Of a DNA stretch of 64,000 nucleotides, positions 1 to 8,458 are shown one piece after another. The position numbers were made by a program, and so were the translations under genes. Location: NCBI RefSeq assembly GCF_011753055.1, contig NZ_VWWJ01000015.1:124001-188000 (forward strand), written 5' to 3'. This DNA is from Burkholderia sp. Ax-1719. Lineage in GTDB: Bacteria > Pseudomonadota > Gammaproteobacteria > Burkholderiales > Burkholderiaceae. Numbering within the stretch: the stretch's first letter is position 1; every line of letters starts with the position of its first letter. Under the pieces are notes generated by a model that searched no databases, was not told the DNA's origin, and saw only the letters and a list, made by a program, of their open reading frames with translations.

Positions 1-351
1 GTCGGTCTGCGCAGCCAGGGCGTGGCGCAAGTCGGCCTGTCGTACGACCTGAAGTACGTGAAGTTCTTCGGCCAGTACATGTACACGAACAACAACAGCG
101 ACATCAACAGCTGGCACGTCAACACGGCGCAGGGCGGCGTGTCGGTGCCGGTGGGTCCGGGCACGGTGATGGCGTCGTACGCGTACTCGCGCGACACGGG
201 CGGCCTGAACCAGACGCACAACACGGCGGCGGTGGGCTACGACTACCCGCTCTCGAAGCGCACGGATCTCTACGCGGCCTACATGTACGACCACTACGAC
301 AATATGTCGACGGGCATGACCTACGGCGTGGGCGTGCGCGCCAAGTTCTAA
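1..351 (+). CDS. Gram-negative porin, C-terminal part
   Basis: This is the end of an outer-membrane trimeric porin of the Burkholderia OmpC-like family; its start lies outside the window. The frame is open from the first base. The sequence shows alternating hydrophobic and polar residues typical of beta strands, many Tyr/Gly/Asn turns such as SKRTDLYAAYMYDHYDN, and the closing residues GVGVRAKF. The terminal Phe is the usual signal for BAM-dependent insertion. A strong hairpin terminator follows directly, so this is the last gene of its transcript. Substrate selectivity cannot be judged from the fragment. Confidence 0.9.
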   Translation, partial: VGLRSQGVAQVGLSYDLKYVKFFGQYMYTNNNSDINSWHVNTAQGGVSVPVGPGTVMASYAYSRDTGGLNQTHNTAAVGYDYPLSKRTDLYAAYMYDHYDNMSTGMTYGVGVRAKF

Positions 352-380
352 GCCTTTCGAGCTTCATCGCATCGCCGGGA

Positions 381-416
381 AACCCCCGTGCTGTTCGCAG
401 CGCGGGGGTTTTTTCT
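381..416 (+). terminator. Intrinsic terminator of the porin gene
   Basis: AACCCCCG pairs with CGGGGGTT, an inner GCTG/CAGC stem closes on a TTCG loop, and a T-rich run follows. It lies 29 bases after the porin stop codon. Confidence 0.9.
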
Positions 417-542
417 TTTGAGCGCTGGAAAGGAAACGCAAGCTCACGACTTGCGCGTTTGGCTACCAGGAATTGATAAAGCGCGCACAATATCGGCGAT
501 TGTTTCCTGATTCCGATAGACCGAACGAGCAAGAGCAGCGCG

Positions 543-1499
543 ATGGATACCCTCGTCAGCATGAAAGTTTTCCGGCAGGTGGTGGAAGCGGGGAGCTTCG
601 TCGCAGCCGCCGAGCGCATGGAAATGTCCGCGGCCATGGCCAGCAAACACGTGATGCACCTGGAGCAGCAGCTCGGTGCGCGGTTGCTGAACCGCACCAC
701 GCGGCGCGTCGCGCCTACTGAAGCCGGGCGCGAGTACTACGAACGCGTCGCCCAGGCGCTGACGGAACTCGACGAAGCCGGGCAGGCCGTCGGTGCGGCG
801 AGCGTGGTGCCGCAGGGGCGGCTGCGCGTGTCGTCGCTCACGGCTTTCGGGCTGCGTCACGTGATGGGCGCGGTGGCGGATTACGCGGCGGATTTCCCGC
901 AGGTGACCGTCGATATCACGCTGTCGGACCGCGTGGTCGAGCTGATCGACGAGGGCTTCGACGTGGCGATCCGCGCTTCGCCTTCGGGGCTGAAATCGTC
1001 GTCGCTGATTGCGCGGCCGCTCGCTACCGCCCATATCGTGCTGTGCGCGTCGCCCGAGTATCTGCGCCGCCACGGCGTGCCGAAGTCGGTCGCCGATCTC
1101 GCTAACCACAAGTTCGTGCACTATGCGGGCGCGTCGGCGGCGGAACTCGCGCCGTTCTCGGAAGCGGGCGCGCGCCCGAAGCCCGGCGGCAACCTGATCG
1201 TCAATCACCTGGAAGCGTTGCGCGTGGTGGTGTTGCAGGGCGGCGGGCTGTCGATGCTGGGCACGGAAGTGATCGGCGACGATATCGCCGAAGGCCGTCT
1301 CGTGCCGCTGCTCGTCGATGCGCTGCCGCCGCGCGAGTTGCCCATCTACGCGGTGTATGCGAGCCGCCGCCATTTGTCGGCGAAGGTGCGCTCGTTCGTG
1401 GACTTTCTTGCCGCGCGCTTTGGCGAGCGCGCGCTCTGGCCCAACGCCGACGAAATTCGCGCGCTGGCGGCGCGGGCCGCGCAGCGCGTCAAGGTTTAA
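543..1499 (+). CDS. LysR-family transcriptional regulator
   Basis: A 318-residue LysR-type regulator. The N-terminal winged helix-turn-helix (about residues 3-60, including SFVAAAERMEMSAAMASKHV and the recognition-helix end LLNRTTR) binds DNA. The rest (about 90-300) matches the periplasmic-binding-protein-like effector domain, with the usual GRLRVSS entry and the DVAIRAS segment. It resembles the subgroup that regulates adjacent oxidoreductase or efflux genes, but the effector is not visible. Its neighbour downstream, a nitronate monooxygenase, is convergent, so no simple divergent target is obvious. Length is normal for the family. Confidence 0.93.
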   Translation: MDTLVSMKVFRQVVEAGSFVAAAERMEMSAAMASKHVMHLEQQLGARLLNRTTRRVAPTEAGREYYERVAQALTELDEAGQAVGAASVVPQGRLRVSSLTAFGLRHVMGAVADYAADFPQVTVDITLSDRVVELIDEGFDVAIRASPSGLKSSSLIARPLATAHIVLCASPEYLRRHGVPKSVADLANHKFVHYAGASAAELAPFSEAGARPKPGGNLIVNHLEALRVVVLQGGGLSMLGTEVIGDDIAEGRLVPLLVDALPPRELPIYAVYASRRHLSAKVRSFVDFLAARFGERALWPNADEIRALAARAAQRVKV

Positions 1500-1506
1500 G
1501 CCCGCT

Positions 1507-2466
1507 TTATCGGGCGATGCCGAGCTTCGCCTTCGCCTCGTCGTATTCGCTTTTCAGGCGCGCGACCAGTTCCGCCACCGAGGGCACGTCGTCCATCAGG
1601 CCGACGCCCTGACCCGCGCCCCAGATGTCCTTCCACGCCTTGGCCTTGTCGCCGCCGAAGTTCATCGCCGATTTATCCGATTCCGGCAGCGCATCCGGGT
1701 CGAGTCCCGCATTGACGATGCTCTCGCGGATGTAGTTGCCGTGCACGCCCGTGAAGAGGTTGGTGTAGATGATGTCCGCCGATTTGGCGTTCAGGATCGC
1801 GTGCTTGTAGCCCTCCACCGCGTGCGCCTCCTGGGTGGCGATAAAGCGCGTGCCCATGTAGGCGAGATCGGCGCCCATCGCCTGCGCGGCGAGAATCGAG
1901 CCGCCGTTCGCGATTGCGCCGGAAAGCACGATCGGTCCGTCGAAGATGCGCCGCACTTCGCCCACCAGCGCGAACGGCGAAGTCGTGCCCGCATGGCCGC
2001 CCGCACCCGCCGCCACCAGAATCAGCCCATCCACGCCCGCTTCGAGCGCCTTGCCGGCGTGACGCAGATTGATGACGTCGTGCAGCACGATGCCGCCGTA
2101 GCTGTGCACTGCGTCGAGCAGTTCCTTCGGCGGCGCGCGCAGGCTGGTGATGAAGATCGGCACACGATGATTCACGCACACGCGGATGTCGTGTTCCAGA
2201 CGCGCATTCGACTGATGGACGATCTGGTTGACGGCGATCGGCCCGATCTGGGCGTCAGGGTTCGCGGCCTTGTGCTCGGCCAGTTTTTCCTGGATCTGCG
2301 TGAGCCACTCGTCGAGCAGTTCGGCGGGACGCGCATTGAGCGCCGGGAACGAGCCGACGATGCCCGCCTTGCACTGCGCGAGCACCAGATCGGGATAACT
2401 GACGATGAACATCGGCGAGGCGACGACGGGCAAGCTCAGATTCTGCAGGACGGCAGGCAAGGCCAT
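1507..2466 (-). CDS. Nitronate monooxygenase (2-nitropropane dioxygenase family)
   Basis: An FMN-dependent TIM-barrel enzyme of 319 residues that oxidises alkyl nitronates such as propionate-3-nitronate to carbonyl compounds and nitrite. The N-terminal PVVASPMF segment, the AGAGGHAG flavin/active-site motif around residue 158, the following GEVRRIFDGPIVLSGAIANG phosphate-binding strand and GTRFIATQEAHA are all family landmarks. The stop lies only 7 bases from the stop of the convergent LysR gene. Burkholderia have several paralogues; some serve nitronate detoxification and others have unknown roles, so the substrate is inferred from family only. Confidence 0.9.
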   Translation of the reverse strand: MALPAVLQNLSLPVVASPMFIVSYPDLVLAQCKAGIVGSFPALNARPAELLDEWLTQIQEKLAEHKAANPDAQIGPIAVNQIVHQSNARLEHDIRVCVNHRVPIFITSLRAPPKELLDAVHSYGGIVLHDVINLRHAGKALEAGVDGLILVAAGAGGHAGTTSPFALVGEVRRIFDGPIVLSGAIANGGSILAAQAMGADLAYMGTRFIATQEAHAVEGYKHAILNAKSADIIYTNLFTGVHGNYIRESIVNAGLDPDALPESDKSAMNFGGDKAKAWKDIWGAGQGVGLMDDVPSVAELVARLKSEYDEAKAKLGIAR

Positions 2467-2688
2467 AACGGTGTCTCCTGGGCGCAGCGCAGGCGCTGAC
2501 GAAATCGACTCAAAACACGGACTTAAAAACGGTCGTTCGATTATAGGCGGCGGGTGGTCGGCGCATGCTTCGTGCGCTATTCGAAGGAGTGCTCGGTTTC
2601 TAGCGCTATGGGCCCCAAAGCACGGTATGGGGCCGCACTCGCCTCATACAATGGCAGCACACTAACAGGGACAGGGGAGAGACAAATC

Positions 2689-3582
2689 ATGCCGTTTGAG
2701 GGATACACGCCTTTCACCGTCCGCACCGCGGGCGGCGTCGAAATCAACGGGATGCGCGGCGGCGAAGGCCCGCCGCTTCTGCTCCTGCACGGCCATCCGC
2801 AGACGCACATGATCTGGCATCGCTGCGCGCCGGATCTGGCGAAGCACTTCACCGTGATCGCCACCGATCTGCGCGGCTATGGCGATTCGTCGAAGCCGAC
2901 CAGCGACGCCACCCACGCCGCCTATTCGAAACGCGCCATGGCTGCCGACCAGGTCGAGGTCATGAAGCACTTCGGCTTCGAGCGTTTTCTCGTGTGCGCG
3001 CACGATCGCGGCGCGCGCGTGGCGCATCGCATGGCGCTCGATCATGCCGATGCCGTCGAGCGGCTCATGCTGCTGGACATCGCGCCCACGCTCGCCATGT
3101 ACGAGCAGACCGACCGCGAGTTCGCCACGCTCTACTTCCACTGGTTCCTGCTGATCCAGCCCGAGCCGCTGCCCGAAGCGCTGATCGGCGCGAATCCCGA
3201 TGCCTATATCGAGCGCGTGATGGGCGGCCGTCACGCCGGTCTCGCGCCGTTCGCGCCCAAGGCGATGGGCGCGTATCGCGCGGCGCTGCGCCAGCCGGGC
3301 GCGGTACACGCGATGTGCGAGGACTACCGGGCATCCGCGACCATCGACCTTGAACACGACCGCGCCGATATCGAACGCGGCCACAAGGTGGGGTGTCCGC
3401 TGCGCGTGCTGTGGGGCGAGCATGGCGTGATCCAGCGCTGCTTCGATCCGCTCGCCGAATGGCGCAAGGTCGCGCGCGACGTGAGCGGCCGCGCACTGCC
3501 GTGCGGCCACTACATTCCCGAGGAAGCCAACGAAGCGCTGGTCGAAGAAATGCTGGCGTTCTTCGAAGCGACCGAGCGCTAG
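2689..3582 (+). CDS. Haloacetate (fluoroacetate) dehalogenase-like alpha/beta hydrolase
   Basis: A 297-residue alpha/beta hydrolase. I place the start at the ATG preceded by GGGGAGA; an upstream in-frame extension has no family similarity. The nucleophile motif is H-DRGAR: Asp106 with Arg107 and Arg110 corresponds to the Asp110/Arg111/Arg114 set of characterised fluoroacetate dehalogenase RPA1163. Asp130, the His151-Trp152 pair that forms the halide pocket, Tyr213 and the catalytic-base His274 (CGHYIPEEAN) also fit. The enzyme would hydrolyse haloacetate to glycolate. Related epoxide hydrolases keep the Asp nucleophile but not the Arg pair and His-Trp. No halo-acid transporter or regulator is adjacent. 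Confidence 0.85.
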   Translation: MPFEGYTPFTVRTAGGVEINGMRGGEGPPLLLLHGHPQTHMIWHRCAPDLAKHFTVIATDLRGYGDSSKPTSDATHAAYSKRAMAADQVEVMKHFGFERFLVCAHDRGARVAHRMALDHADAVERLMLLDIAPTLAMYEQTDREFATLYFHWFLLIQPEPLPEALIGANPDAYIERVMGGRHAGLAPFAPKAMGAYRAALRQPGAVHAMCEDYRASATIDLEHDRADIERGHKVGCPLRVLWGEHGVIQRCFDPLAEWRKVARDVSGRALPCGHYIPEEANEALVEEMLAFFEATER

Positions 3583-3603
3583 GCCTGACGTCAGGTTTGA
3601 GCC

Positions 3604-4104
3604 TCAGACGAGCGGCGGCAGGCGGCGCGGCACCGGCGTCGTTTTGACGATGGCGGTGCTGGTCTCGGCGCGCTCGGTGACCTTGGTGAGAATCTCGTCG
3701 AGTTGTTCGATCGAATGCAGATAGAGGCGGGCGATGAAGCAGTCGTCGCCAGTCACCTTGTCGCATTCGATGAATTCGGGGATGCGGCGCAGCATCTCCT
3801 CCACCAGATGCAACTGGCCCGGCAGCGGCTTCACGCGCACGATCGCCTGCAGCGTATAACCGAGCGCGCGCGGATCGATCTGCACCGTATAGCCGCCGAT
3901 CACGCCCTGCGCTTCGAGCCTGCGCATGCGCTCCGTCGTGCTGGGCGCGGATAAGCCGATCTGCCGCGCCAGTTCGCTCACGCTGGCGCGCGCATCTTCC
4001 GCGAGCGCCGCAAGCAACGCTCGGTCGATCTCATCGAGGGGCGCTGGCGCGGGTGAAGACGACCCTGCCGGTCCATTCGCACGCTTGTTCATGACTTTGC
4101 TCAT
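3604..4104 (-). CDS. Lrp/AsnC-family transcriptional regulator
   Basis: A 166-residue Lrp-type regulator. The DNA-binding domain spans about residues 23-69 (ELARQIGLSAPSTTERMRRL helix-turn-helix), followed by the ligand-sensing RAM domain (QAIVRVKPLPGQLHLVEEML, then GDDCFIARLYL). An unusual Pro/Ala-rich 20-residue N-terminus precedes it. The gene is divergent from the DMT exporter, with about 120 bases between the starts. This is the normal arrangement for an Lrp regulator controlling an amino-acid exporter, so that transporter is the likely target. The effector amino acid is unknown. Confidence 0.92.
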   Translation of the reverse strand: MSKVMNKRANGPAGSSSPAPAPLDEIDRALLAALAEDARASVSELARQIGLSAPSTTERMRRLEAQGVIGGYTVQIDPRALGYTLQAIVRVKPLPGQLHLVEEMLRRIPEFIECDKVTGDDCFIARLYLHSIEQLDEILTKVTERAETSTAIVKTTPVPRRLPPLV

Positions 4105-4223
4105 CCAAAGGGCATATTGCCTTCGATTCTAAGGCGTATCCGATCTTTCGCCTTATTTTCGCCATGTATTGCGCCGCGCGTAACCAGTAAACTGATTCGC
4201 AGATTCTTGCGAGGACAACACTC

Positions 4224-5126
4224 ATGGCTTCTCCCGAAGTACGCCGCGGCGCCGCCGAAATGACCATTGCGATGCTGATGTCTGGCACCATCGGCTGGCT
4301 CGTGGTCGCTTCGAAGCAACCGGCGCTCAACGTGGTGTTCATGCGCTGCGTGCTGGGCGGCGCGACGCTCGCGCTGGTGTGCGCGGCGCTCGGCCTTTAC
4401 AGGCGCGCGCTGCTGCCGTGGCGCACGCTCGGGCTCGCGGTGCTGGGCGGCGCGGCCATCGTCGCGAACTGGGTGCTGCTGTTCGCGGCCTATTCGCGTG
4501 CTTCCATTTCGATGGCCACGGCCGTCTACAACACGCAGCCCTTCATGCTCGTGGGCCTGGGCGCGCTGCTGCTGCGCGAGCGCGTGAGCGCGTCCACCGT
4601 GGTCTGGCTTGCGCTGGCCTTCGTCGGCCTCGTGGGCGTGGTGGAGGTGCCGCCCGCCGTGCTGGCGGTGCCCGGCGAATACCTCGCGGGCGTGGCCTGC
4701 GCGGCGGGCGCGGCCTTTCTTTATGCGATCTCGGCGATCATCACGCGGCATCTGAAGGGCACGCCGCCGCATCTGCTGGCGCTCGTGCAGCTGGGCTTCG
4801 GCGCGCTGGCGCTCGCGCCGTTCATCCACTACGGCACGCTGCCCGACACACCCGTGCACTGGGCGCAGATCGTCACGCTCGGCATCGTGCACACGGGCGT
4901 GATGTACGTGCTGCTGTATGGCGCGATCCAGAAGCTGCCCACGGCGATGACGGGCGCGCTCTCGTTCATCTATCCGGTGATGGCGATCTTCGTCGACTGG
5001 TTTGCCTTCGGCCAGCGGCTCGCGTGGATTCAGGTGGCGGGCGCGGCGCTGATCCTGCTCGCGGCGGCGGGCGTGAACCTGGGCTGGCGGATCGTGCCGC
5101 AGCGGGAGAAAGCGCGCACGGTTTGA
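4224..5126 (+). CDS. EamA/DMT-superfamily exporter
   Basis: A 300-residue inner-membrane protein with about ten hydrophobic segments arranged as two EamA repeats, each opening with a short Arg-rich cytoplasmic loop. The motifs ASISMATAVYNTQPFMLVG (first repeat) and LPTAMTGALSFIYPVMAIFVD (second repeat) are typical of drug/metabolite transporters that export amino acids or related metabolites. It is divergent from the Lrp-type regulator, which suggests induction by an amino acid. The ATG follows a GCGAGGA ribosome site. Substrate is not identifiable from sequence. Confidence 0.9.
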   Translation: MASPEVRRGAAEMTIAMLMSGTIGWLVVASKQPALNVVFMRCVLGGATLALVCAALGLYRRALLPWRTLGLAVLGGAAIVANWVLLFAAYSRASISMATAVYNTQPFMLVGLGALLLRERVSASTVVWLALAFVGLVGVVEVPPAVLAVPGEYLAGVACAAGAAFLYAISAIITRHLKGTPPHLLALVQLGFGALALAPFIHYGTLPDTPVHWAQIVTLGIVHTGVMYVLLYGAIQKLPTAMTGALSFIYPVMAIFVDWFAFGQRLAWIQVAGAALILLAAAGVNLGWRIVPQREKARTV

Positions 5127-5236
5127 TCGTGTGAATGGGACGCGGCACACGGCGGCACGCGGCGGTGCGCCCAGGCGCATCGTTCGCAGACTCCCTCCAT
5201 AATGGCGCGGATCGATTTCCCTTCTGATCCGCCCGC

Positions 5237-6538
5237 ATGCCCACCACTGAAATCAGCCGCGACGAAGCCGAACTCATCCGCGCCAAACGCCGCGCGCTCC
5301 TTTTTCTGATCGCGGCCGCCGTGGTGTTCGTCGTCACGGCGCTGTCGCCGCCGGGCGTGGTCGTCGACGGCATCAAGGCCGTGAGCGAAGCCGCGATGGT
5401 CGGCGCGCTGGCCGACTGGTTCGCGGTGGTCGCGCTGTTCCGGCGCGTGCCGATTCCCTTCATCGCCGCCCGCACGGGCGTGATTCCGCGCAACAAGGAT
5501 CGCATCGCCGACGAACTCGCCGTGTTCGTGCAGGAGAAGTTTCTCGACGTGAATTCGCTGGTCGGGCTGATCCGGCGGCACGATCCGGTCGAGCGGCTAT
5601 CGGGATGGCTGACCGCGCCGCAGAATGCGCAACGCCTGGGCGATTACGCCGTGCGGCTGATGTCGGGCCTGCTCGGCCTGACCGACGACGCGCGCATCCA
5701 GGCGTTTATCCGCGATGCCCTGCACGCGGCTTTGGACAAGGTCGATCTGTCGAAGTCGGCGGGCGCGATCCTCGATACGCTGACGAAAGACGGCCGCCAC
5801 CAGGAACTGCTCGATCGCATGCTCGATCAGCTTGGCCTGCTGCTGGCCGAGGAGAGCACGCGCACGTTCGTGGCCTCGCGCATCGTCGACGGGCTCAAGG
5901 GTGAGTTTCCGAAGACCGAAAAATATCTGCCCTCGGAATGGCTCGGCGATAAAGGCGCGCGCGTGCTGGAAAGCGCCGTGAACCGCCTGCTGCTCCAGGT
6001 GAGCGAGGATCGCGAACATCATCTGCGCCAGAAGTTCGACGAGGTGATGCAAAAGCTGATCGTGCAGCTGAAAAGCGATCCGGCGTTTCTGCGCAAGGGC
6101 GAAGAGCTGAAGGCGAGCCTGCGCGAAGGCAGCGCGCTCAACGATTACACGCGCGAGCTATGGGGCAGCCTGCGCGCGTGGCTGCGCGACGATCTCGACA
6201 AACCCGGCTCGACGCTGCACGCAAAAGTGGCCGCGACGGGCCAGTGGCTCGGCCAGGCGCTGGCCGCGGACGCCGATCTGCGCGCCTCGATCAACAGCCA
6301 TCTGGAAGACGCCGCGCGCGCGATGGCGCCGGAGTTCTCGCGCTACCTGACGCATCACATCCGCGATACGGTGCGCAACTGGGACACGCGCGAAACTGCC
6401 CGGCTCATCGAACTGAAGATCGGCAAGGATTTGCAGGAAATTCGCGTCAACGGCACGGTGATTGGCGGCACGATCGGGCTGGGCCTTTATCTCTGCTCGC
6501 ACCTGTTCGAATGGTTGCGCCTGCAACTCGGCTCATGA
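5237..6538 (+). CDS. DUF445 domain-containing membrane protein
   Basis: A 433-residue protein of the DUF445 (YjiN-like) family. One transmembrane segment lies near the N-terminus (ALLFLIAAAVVFVVTAL) and is followed by the family motif AMVGALADWFAVVALFRR and the PFIAARTGVIPRNKDRIA stretch. A long helical, charge-rich middle follows, and a second hydrophobic segment (VIGGTIGLGLYLCSHLFEWL) lies at the C-terminus. The protein is probably anchored in the inner membrane at both ends. Its biochemical function is unknown. It stands alone on its strand. Confidence 0.88.
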   Translation: MPTTEISRDEAELIRAKRRALLFLIAAAVVFVVTALSPPGVVVDGIKAVSEAAMVGALADWFAVVALFRRVPIPFIAARTGVIPRNKDRIADELAVFVQEKFLDVNSLVGLIRRHDPVERLSGWLTAPQNAQRLGDYAVRLMSGLLGLTDDARIQAFIRDALHAALDKVDLSKSAGAILDTLTKDGRHQELLDRMLDQLGLLLAEESTRTFVASRIVDGLKGEFPKTEKYLPSEWLGDKGARVLESAVNRLLLQVSEDREHHLRQKFDEVMQKLIVQLKSDPAFLRKGEELKASLREGSALNDYTRELWGSLRAWLRDDLDKPGSTLHAKVAATGQWLGQALAADADLRASINSHLEDAARAMAPEFSRYLTHHIRDTVRNWDTRETARLIELKIGKDLQEIRVNGTVIGGTIGLGLYLCSHLFEWLRLQLGS

Positions 6539-6753
6539 ATGAGCGTGTGACAGGTTCGTGAACGTATTGAGCATAAACCTGACGCATAAACTCAGGCATA
6601 GCTTCGGAGCGCGAAGCAATATGTGCCTGTTTTTACGGGTGTTTTCAGGTCCGCGCTGGGTTGGGAGTTTGTAGGGAAATCACCGATGCGACGCGCAATC
6701 GCGCGCGAGTATGATCGGCTCGAACGTTTGATCACGTCAGAGCAAGCTACTCT

Positions 6754-6787
6754 CGCTCGTCCTCGCAAAAGGACGAGCGTTTTTTTT
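6754..6787 (+). terminator. Intrinsic terminator, 216 bases downstream of the DUF445 gene
   Basis: CGCTCGTCC and GGACGAGCG form a perfect 9-bp stem closed by an 8-base loop and followed by eight T. The distance from the preceding stop codon is long, and a TATGAT box lies about 40 bases upstream, so it may instead end a short RNA (see findings). Confidence 0.85.
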
Positions 6788-6830
6788 GGTGCATAGCCGC
6801 CGATGTTCAGGCGACGGCTCAGGACACTGT

Positions 6831-7769
6831 TCAGGACACGGCGGCCGGCGCTTCGATCCCGTCTTCGCGCAGTATCAGCGCGCCGCTCTTCGCCAGTTCA
6901 GCGCTTAGCTCGCGCAGCAGCGCGGGCCATGCGCTTTCGGGCGCGAGTTGCTGCGCCGCCGCGTGCAGGACGGCGGCATCGGCGAGCATGGCTTCCAGCG
7001 CGGCGAAGCTCAGCGTGCGTACTTCCAGCAGCTTGAACACGATCAGCACCTTGAGCGCGTTTTTGGCGTTGCGCGCGGGATCGGCGCGCAGCCATGCAAG
7101 GCGCGAATAGGCCCGTTCGAGCGCCGCGCCGACGCCCGAGAACGGTGCGCCATGACCCGGAATCACCGTCGCCACGTCCAGTTGCGCGATGGCGTCCAGC
7201 ACCGCTTGCTGCTCCGCGAAACCGCTTGCGCCTTCCAGTTCCGGAAAGATCACGCCGAAGCCCTGCTCCCAGAGCGCATCGGCGCTGATGAGCACGCGCG
7301 GCTCGGGCGCGTACAGCATCAGCGAATCGGGATCGTGTCCCGGCGCGCCAATCACGTCCCAGTCGATGCCACCCATTTTCAGGCGTGCGCCCGGCGCAAG
7401 CGTGCCGGTGAACGTGAAGCGCTCGCAGGTCTGCCCCGTCGCGCGAAAGGTGAGCTTCGCCTCGTCCCATTCACGCACGGCGCGTTCGCTGGCGGCCGGG
7501 ATGAGCGTTTCGACCTTTGCGCTGGCCCACTGCGCCTGCAATGGCGCGTTGCCGCCGCAATGATCCGAGTGCAGGTGCGTGTTGACGATGGTGTCGAGCG
7601 CGCGGCCTGCGAGCGCATGCTGCACGAGCGCGACCGTTTGCCCGGCATGCGTGGCGTAGCCGGTATCGACCAGCGCGGTACGCGTTTCATCAACGAGCAG
7701 GATGTTGTTCGACGATAGCCAGCCGCGCTCGAAAACGCGCATCGATGCGGGCAGAACGACTTCGCTCAT
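6831..7769 (-). CDS. MBL-fold metallo-hydrolase
   Basis: A 312-residue metallo-beta-lactamase-fold hydrolase. The metal ligands are visible: HLHSDH (residues 65-70), His145 in GAPGHDPDS, Asp164 in ISADALWEQ and His206 in VIPGHGAPF. This is a complete binuclear site of the glyoxalase II-like group. The C-terminal 90 residues are helical and match the extra domain seen in Burkholderia relatives. Its ATG overlaps the stop of the MaoC gene (ATGA), so the two are translationally coupled. The operon context (HMG-CoA lyase, MaoC hydratase) suggests hydrolysis of a thioester or lactone, but the substrate is not known. Confidence 0.9.
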   Translation of the reverse strand: MSEVVLPASMRVFERGWLSSNNILLVDETRTALVDTGYATHAGQTVALVQHALAGRALDTIVNTHLHSDHCGGNAPLQAQWASAKVETLIPAASERAVREWDEAKLTFRATGQTCERFTFTGTLAPGARLKMGGIDWDVIGAPGHDPDSLMLYAPEPRVLISADALWEQGFGVIFPELEGASGFAEQQAVLDAIAQLDVATVIPGHGAPFSGVGAALERAYSRLAWLRADPARNAKNALKVLIVFKLLEVRTLSFAALEAMLADAAVLHAAAQQLAPESAWPALLRELSAELAKSGALILREDGIEAPAAVS

Positions 7770-8224
7770 GGCGCAACGCCCTCGGCGTTCGACGGTTTCG
7801 GCATCACCGGTATCGTCGAGCGGCCCACGACGAGCGTGTCGCCGTTCTGGTTCTTCGTCGTGCCTTCGAGCTTGACGAGATCGCCATTGAGGCTCGATTT
7901 CCAGTACGCATCCACCACGCGCCATTCGAACGTCAGCACATCGCTGGCGTGCGCGGCGCGCTTGAGTTTCATGTCGAAGTCGAGGCCCAGCGGCTGTGCG
8001 TACTGCGAAAAATGCGTTGCCAGCAGCGCCATGAAATGCGCGGTGGGCTGCGTGCCCGATGCGATCAACCCGCCGAAGCGGCTTTGTGCGGCATAGGCAT
8101 CGTCATGATGCAGCGGGTTGAGGTCGTTCACGAGCGTGGCGAACGTCTTCACTGAATCGGGCGAGAGCGCAAGCGTTGCGCCAAAGGTCTCGCCGATCGT
8201 CACGACGCGGGCGGGCGCGGTCAT
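7766..8224 (-). CDS. MaoC-family (R)-specific hydratase
   Basis: A 152-residue single hot-dog-fold protein of the MaoC family. The hydratase-2 motif is intact: Asp34-Leu-Asn36-Pro-Leu-His39, followed by FGGLIASGTQP. It should hydrate an enoyl-CoA or related thioester to the (R)-3-hydroxyacyl form, or the reverse. Its start overlaps the stop of the DUF1289 gene and its stop overlaps the start of the MBL-fold gene, so it is coupled on both sides. Substrate chain length cannot be told from this sequence. Confidence 0.9.
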   Translation of the reverse strand: MTAPARVVTIGETFGATLALSPDSVKTFATLVNDLNPLHHDDAYAAQSRFGGLIASGTQPTAHFMALLATHFSQYAQPLGLDFDMKLKRAAHASDVLTFEWRVVDAYWKSSLNGDLVKLEGTTKNQNGDTLVVGRSTIPVMPKPSNAEGVAP

Positions 8225-8454
8225 CGTGCGTCTCCCGGCTTCGCTTTATCGGTTGCGTGCGCAACGTTCGAGGCGTTGCGCTTCGTCAGCCATTGCGCGT
8301 GACGAACTTCGATGGCGTCCCACACCGCGCGTTTCGCGTCGTCGTCGAGCGTGGACCACGACGCAATCTCGTCGATCGTGCGCAAACAGCCTTCGCACAG
8401 GCCGCTGGCCTCGTGCATGCGGCACACGTTGATGCAGGGCGAGGGCGTAGTCAT
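8221..8454 (-). CDS. DUF1289 domain-containing Cys-rich small protein
   Basis: A 77-residue protein with four cysteines in the order C7-x3-C11-x8-C20-x2-C23 (SPCINVCRMHEASGLCEGCLRT), which is the DUF1289 signature and probably binds metal or an Fe-S centre. The second half is a conserved helix around RTIDEIASWSTLDDDAKRAVW. The ATG chosen gives the family length; an upstream start nine codons earlier would run into the ybaK stop. Function of the family is unknown. It lies 4 bases after ybaK and overlaps maoC. Confidence 0.88.
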   Translation of the reverse strand: MTTPSPCINVCRMHEASGLCEGCLRTIDEIASWSTLDDDAKRAVWDAIEVRHAQWLTKRNASNVAHATDKAKPGDAR

Positions 8455-8458
8455 GCCG

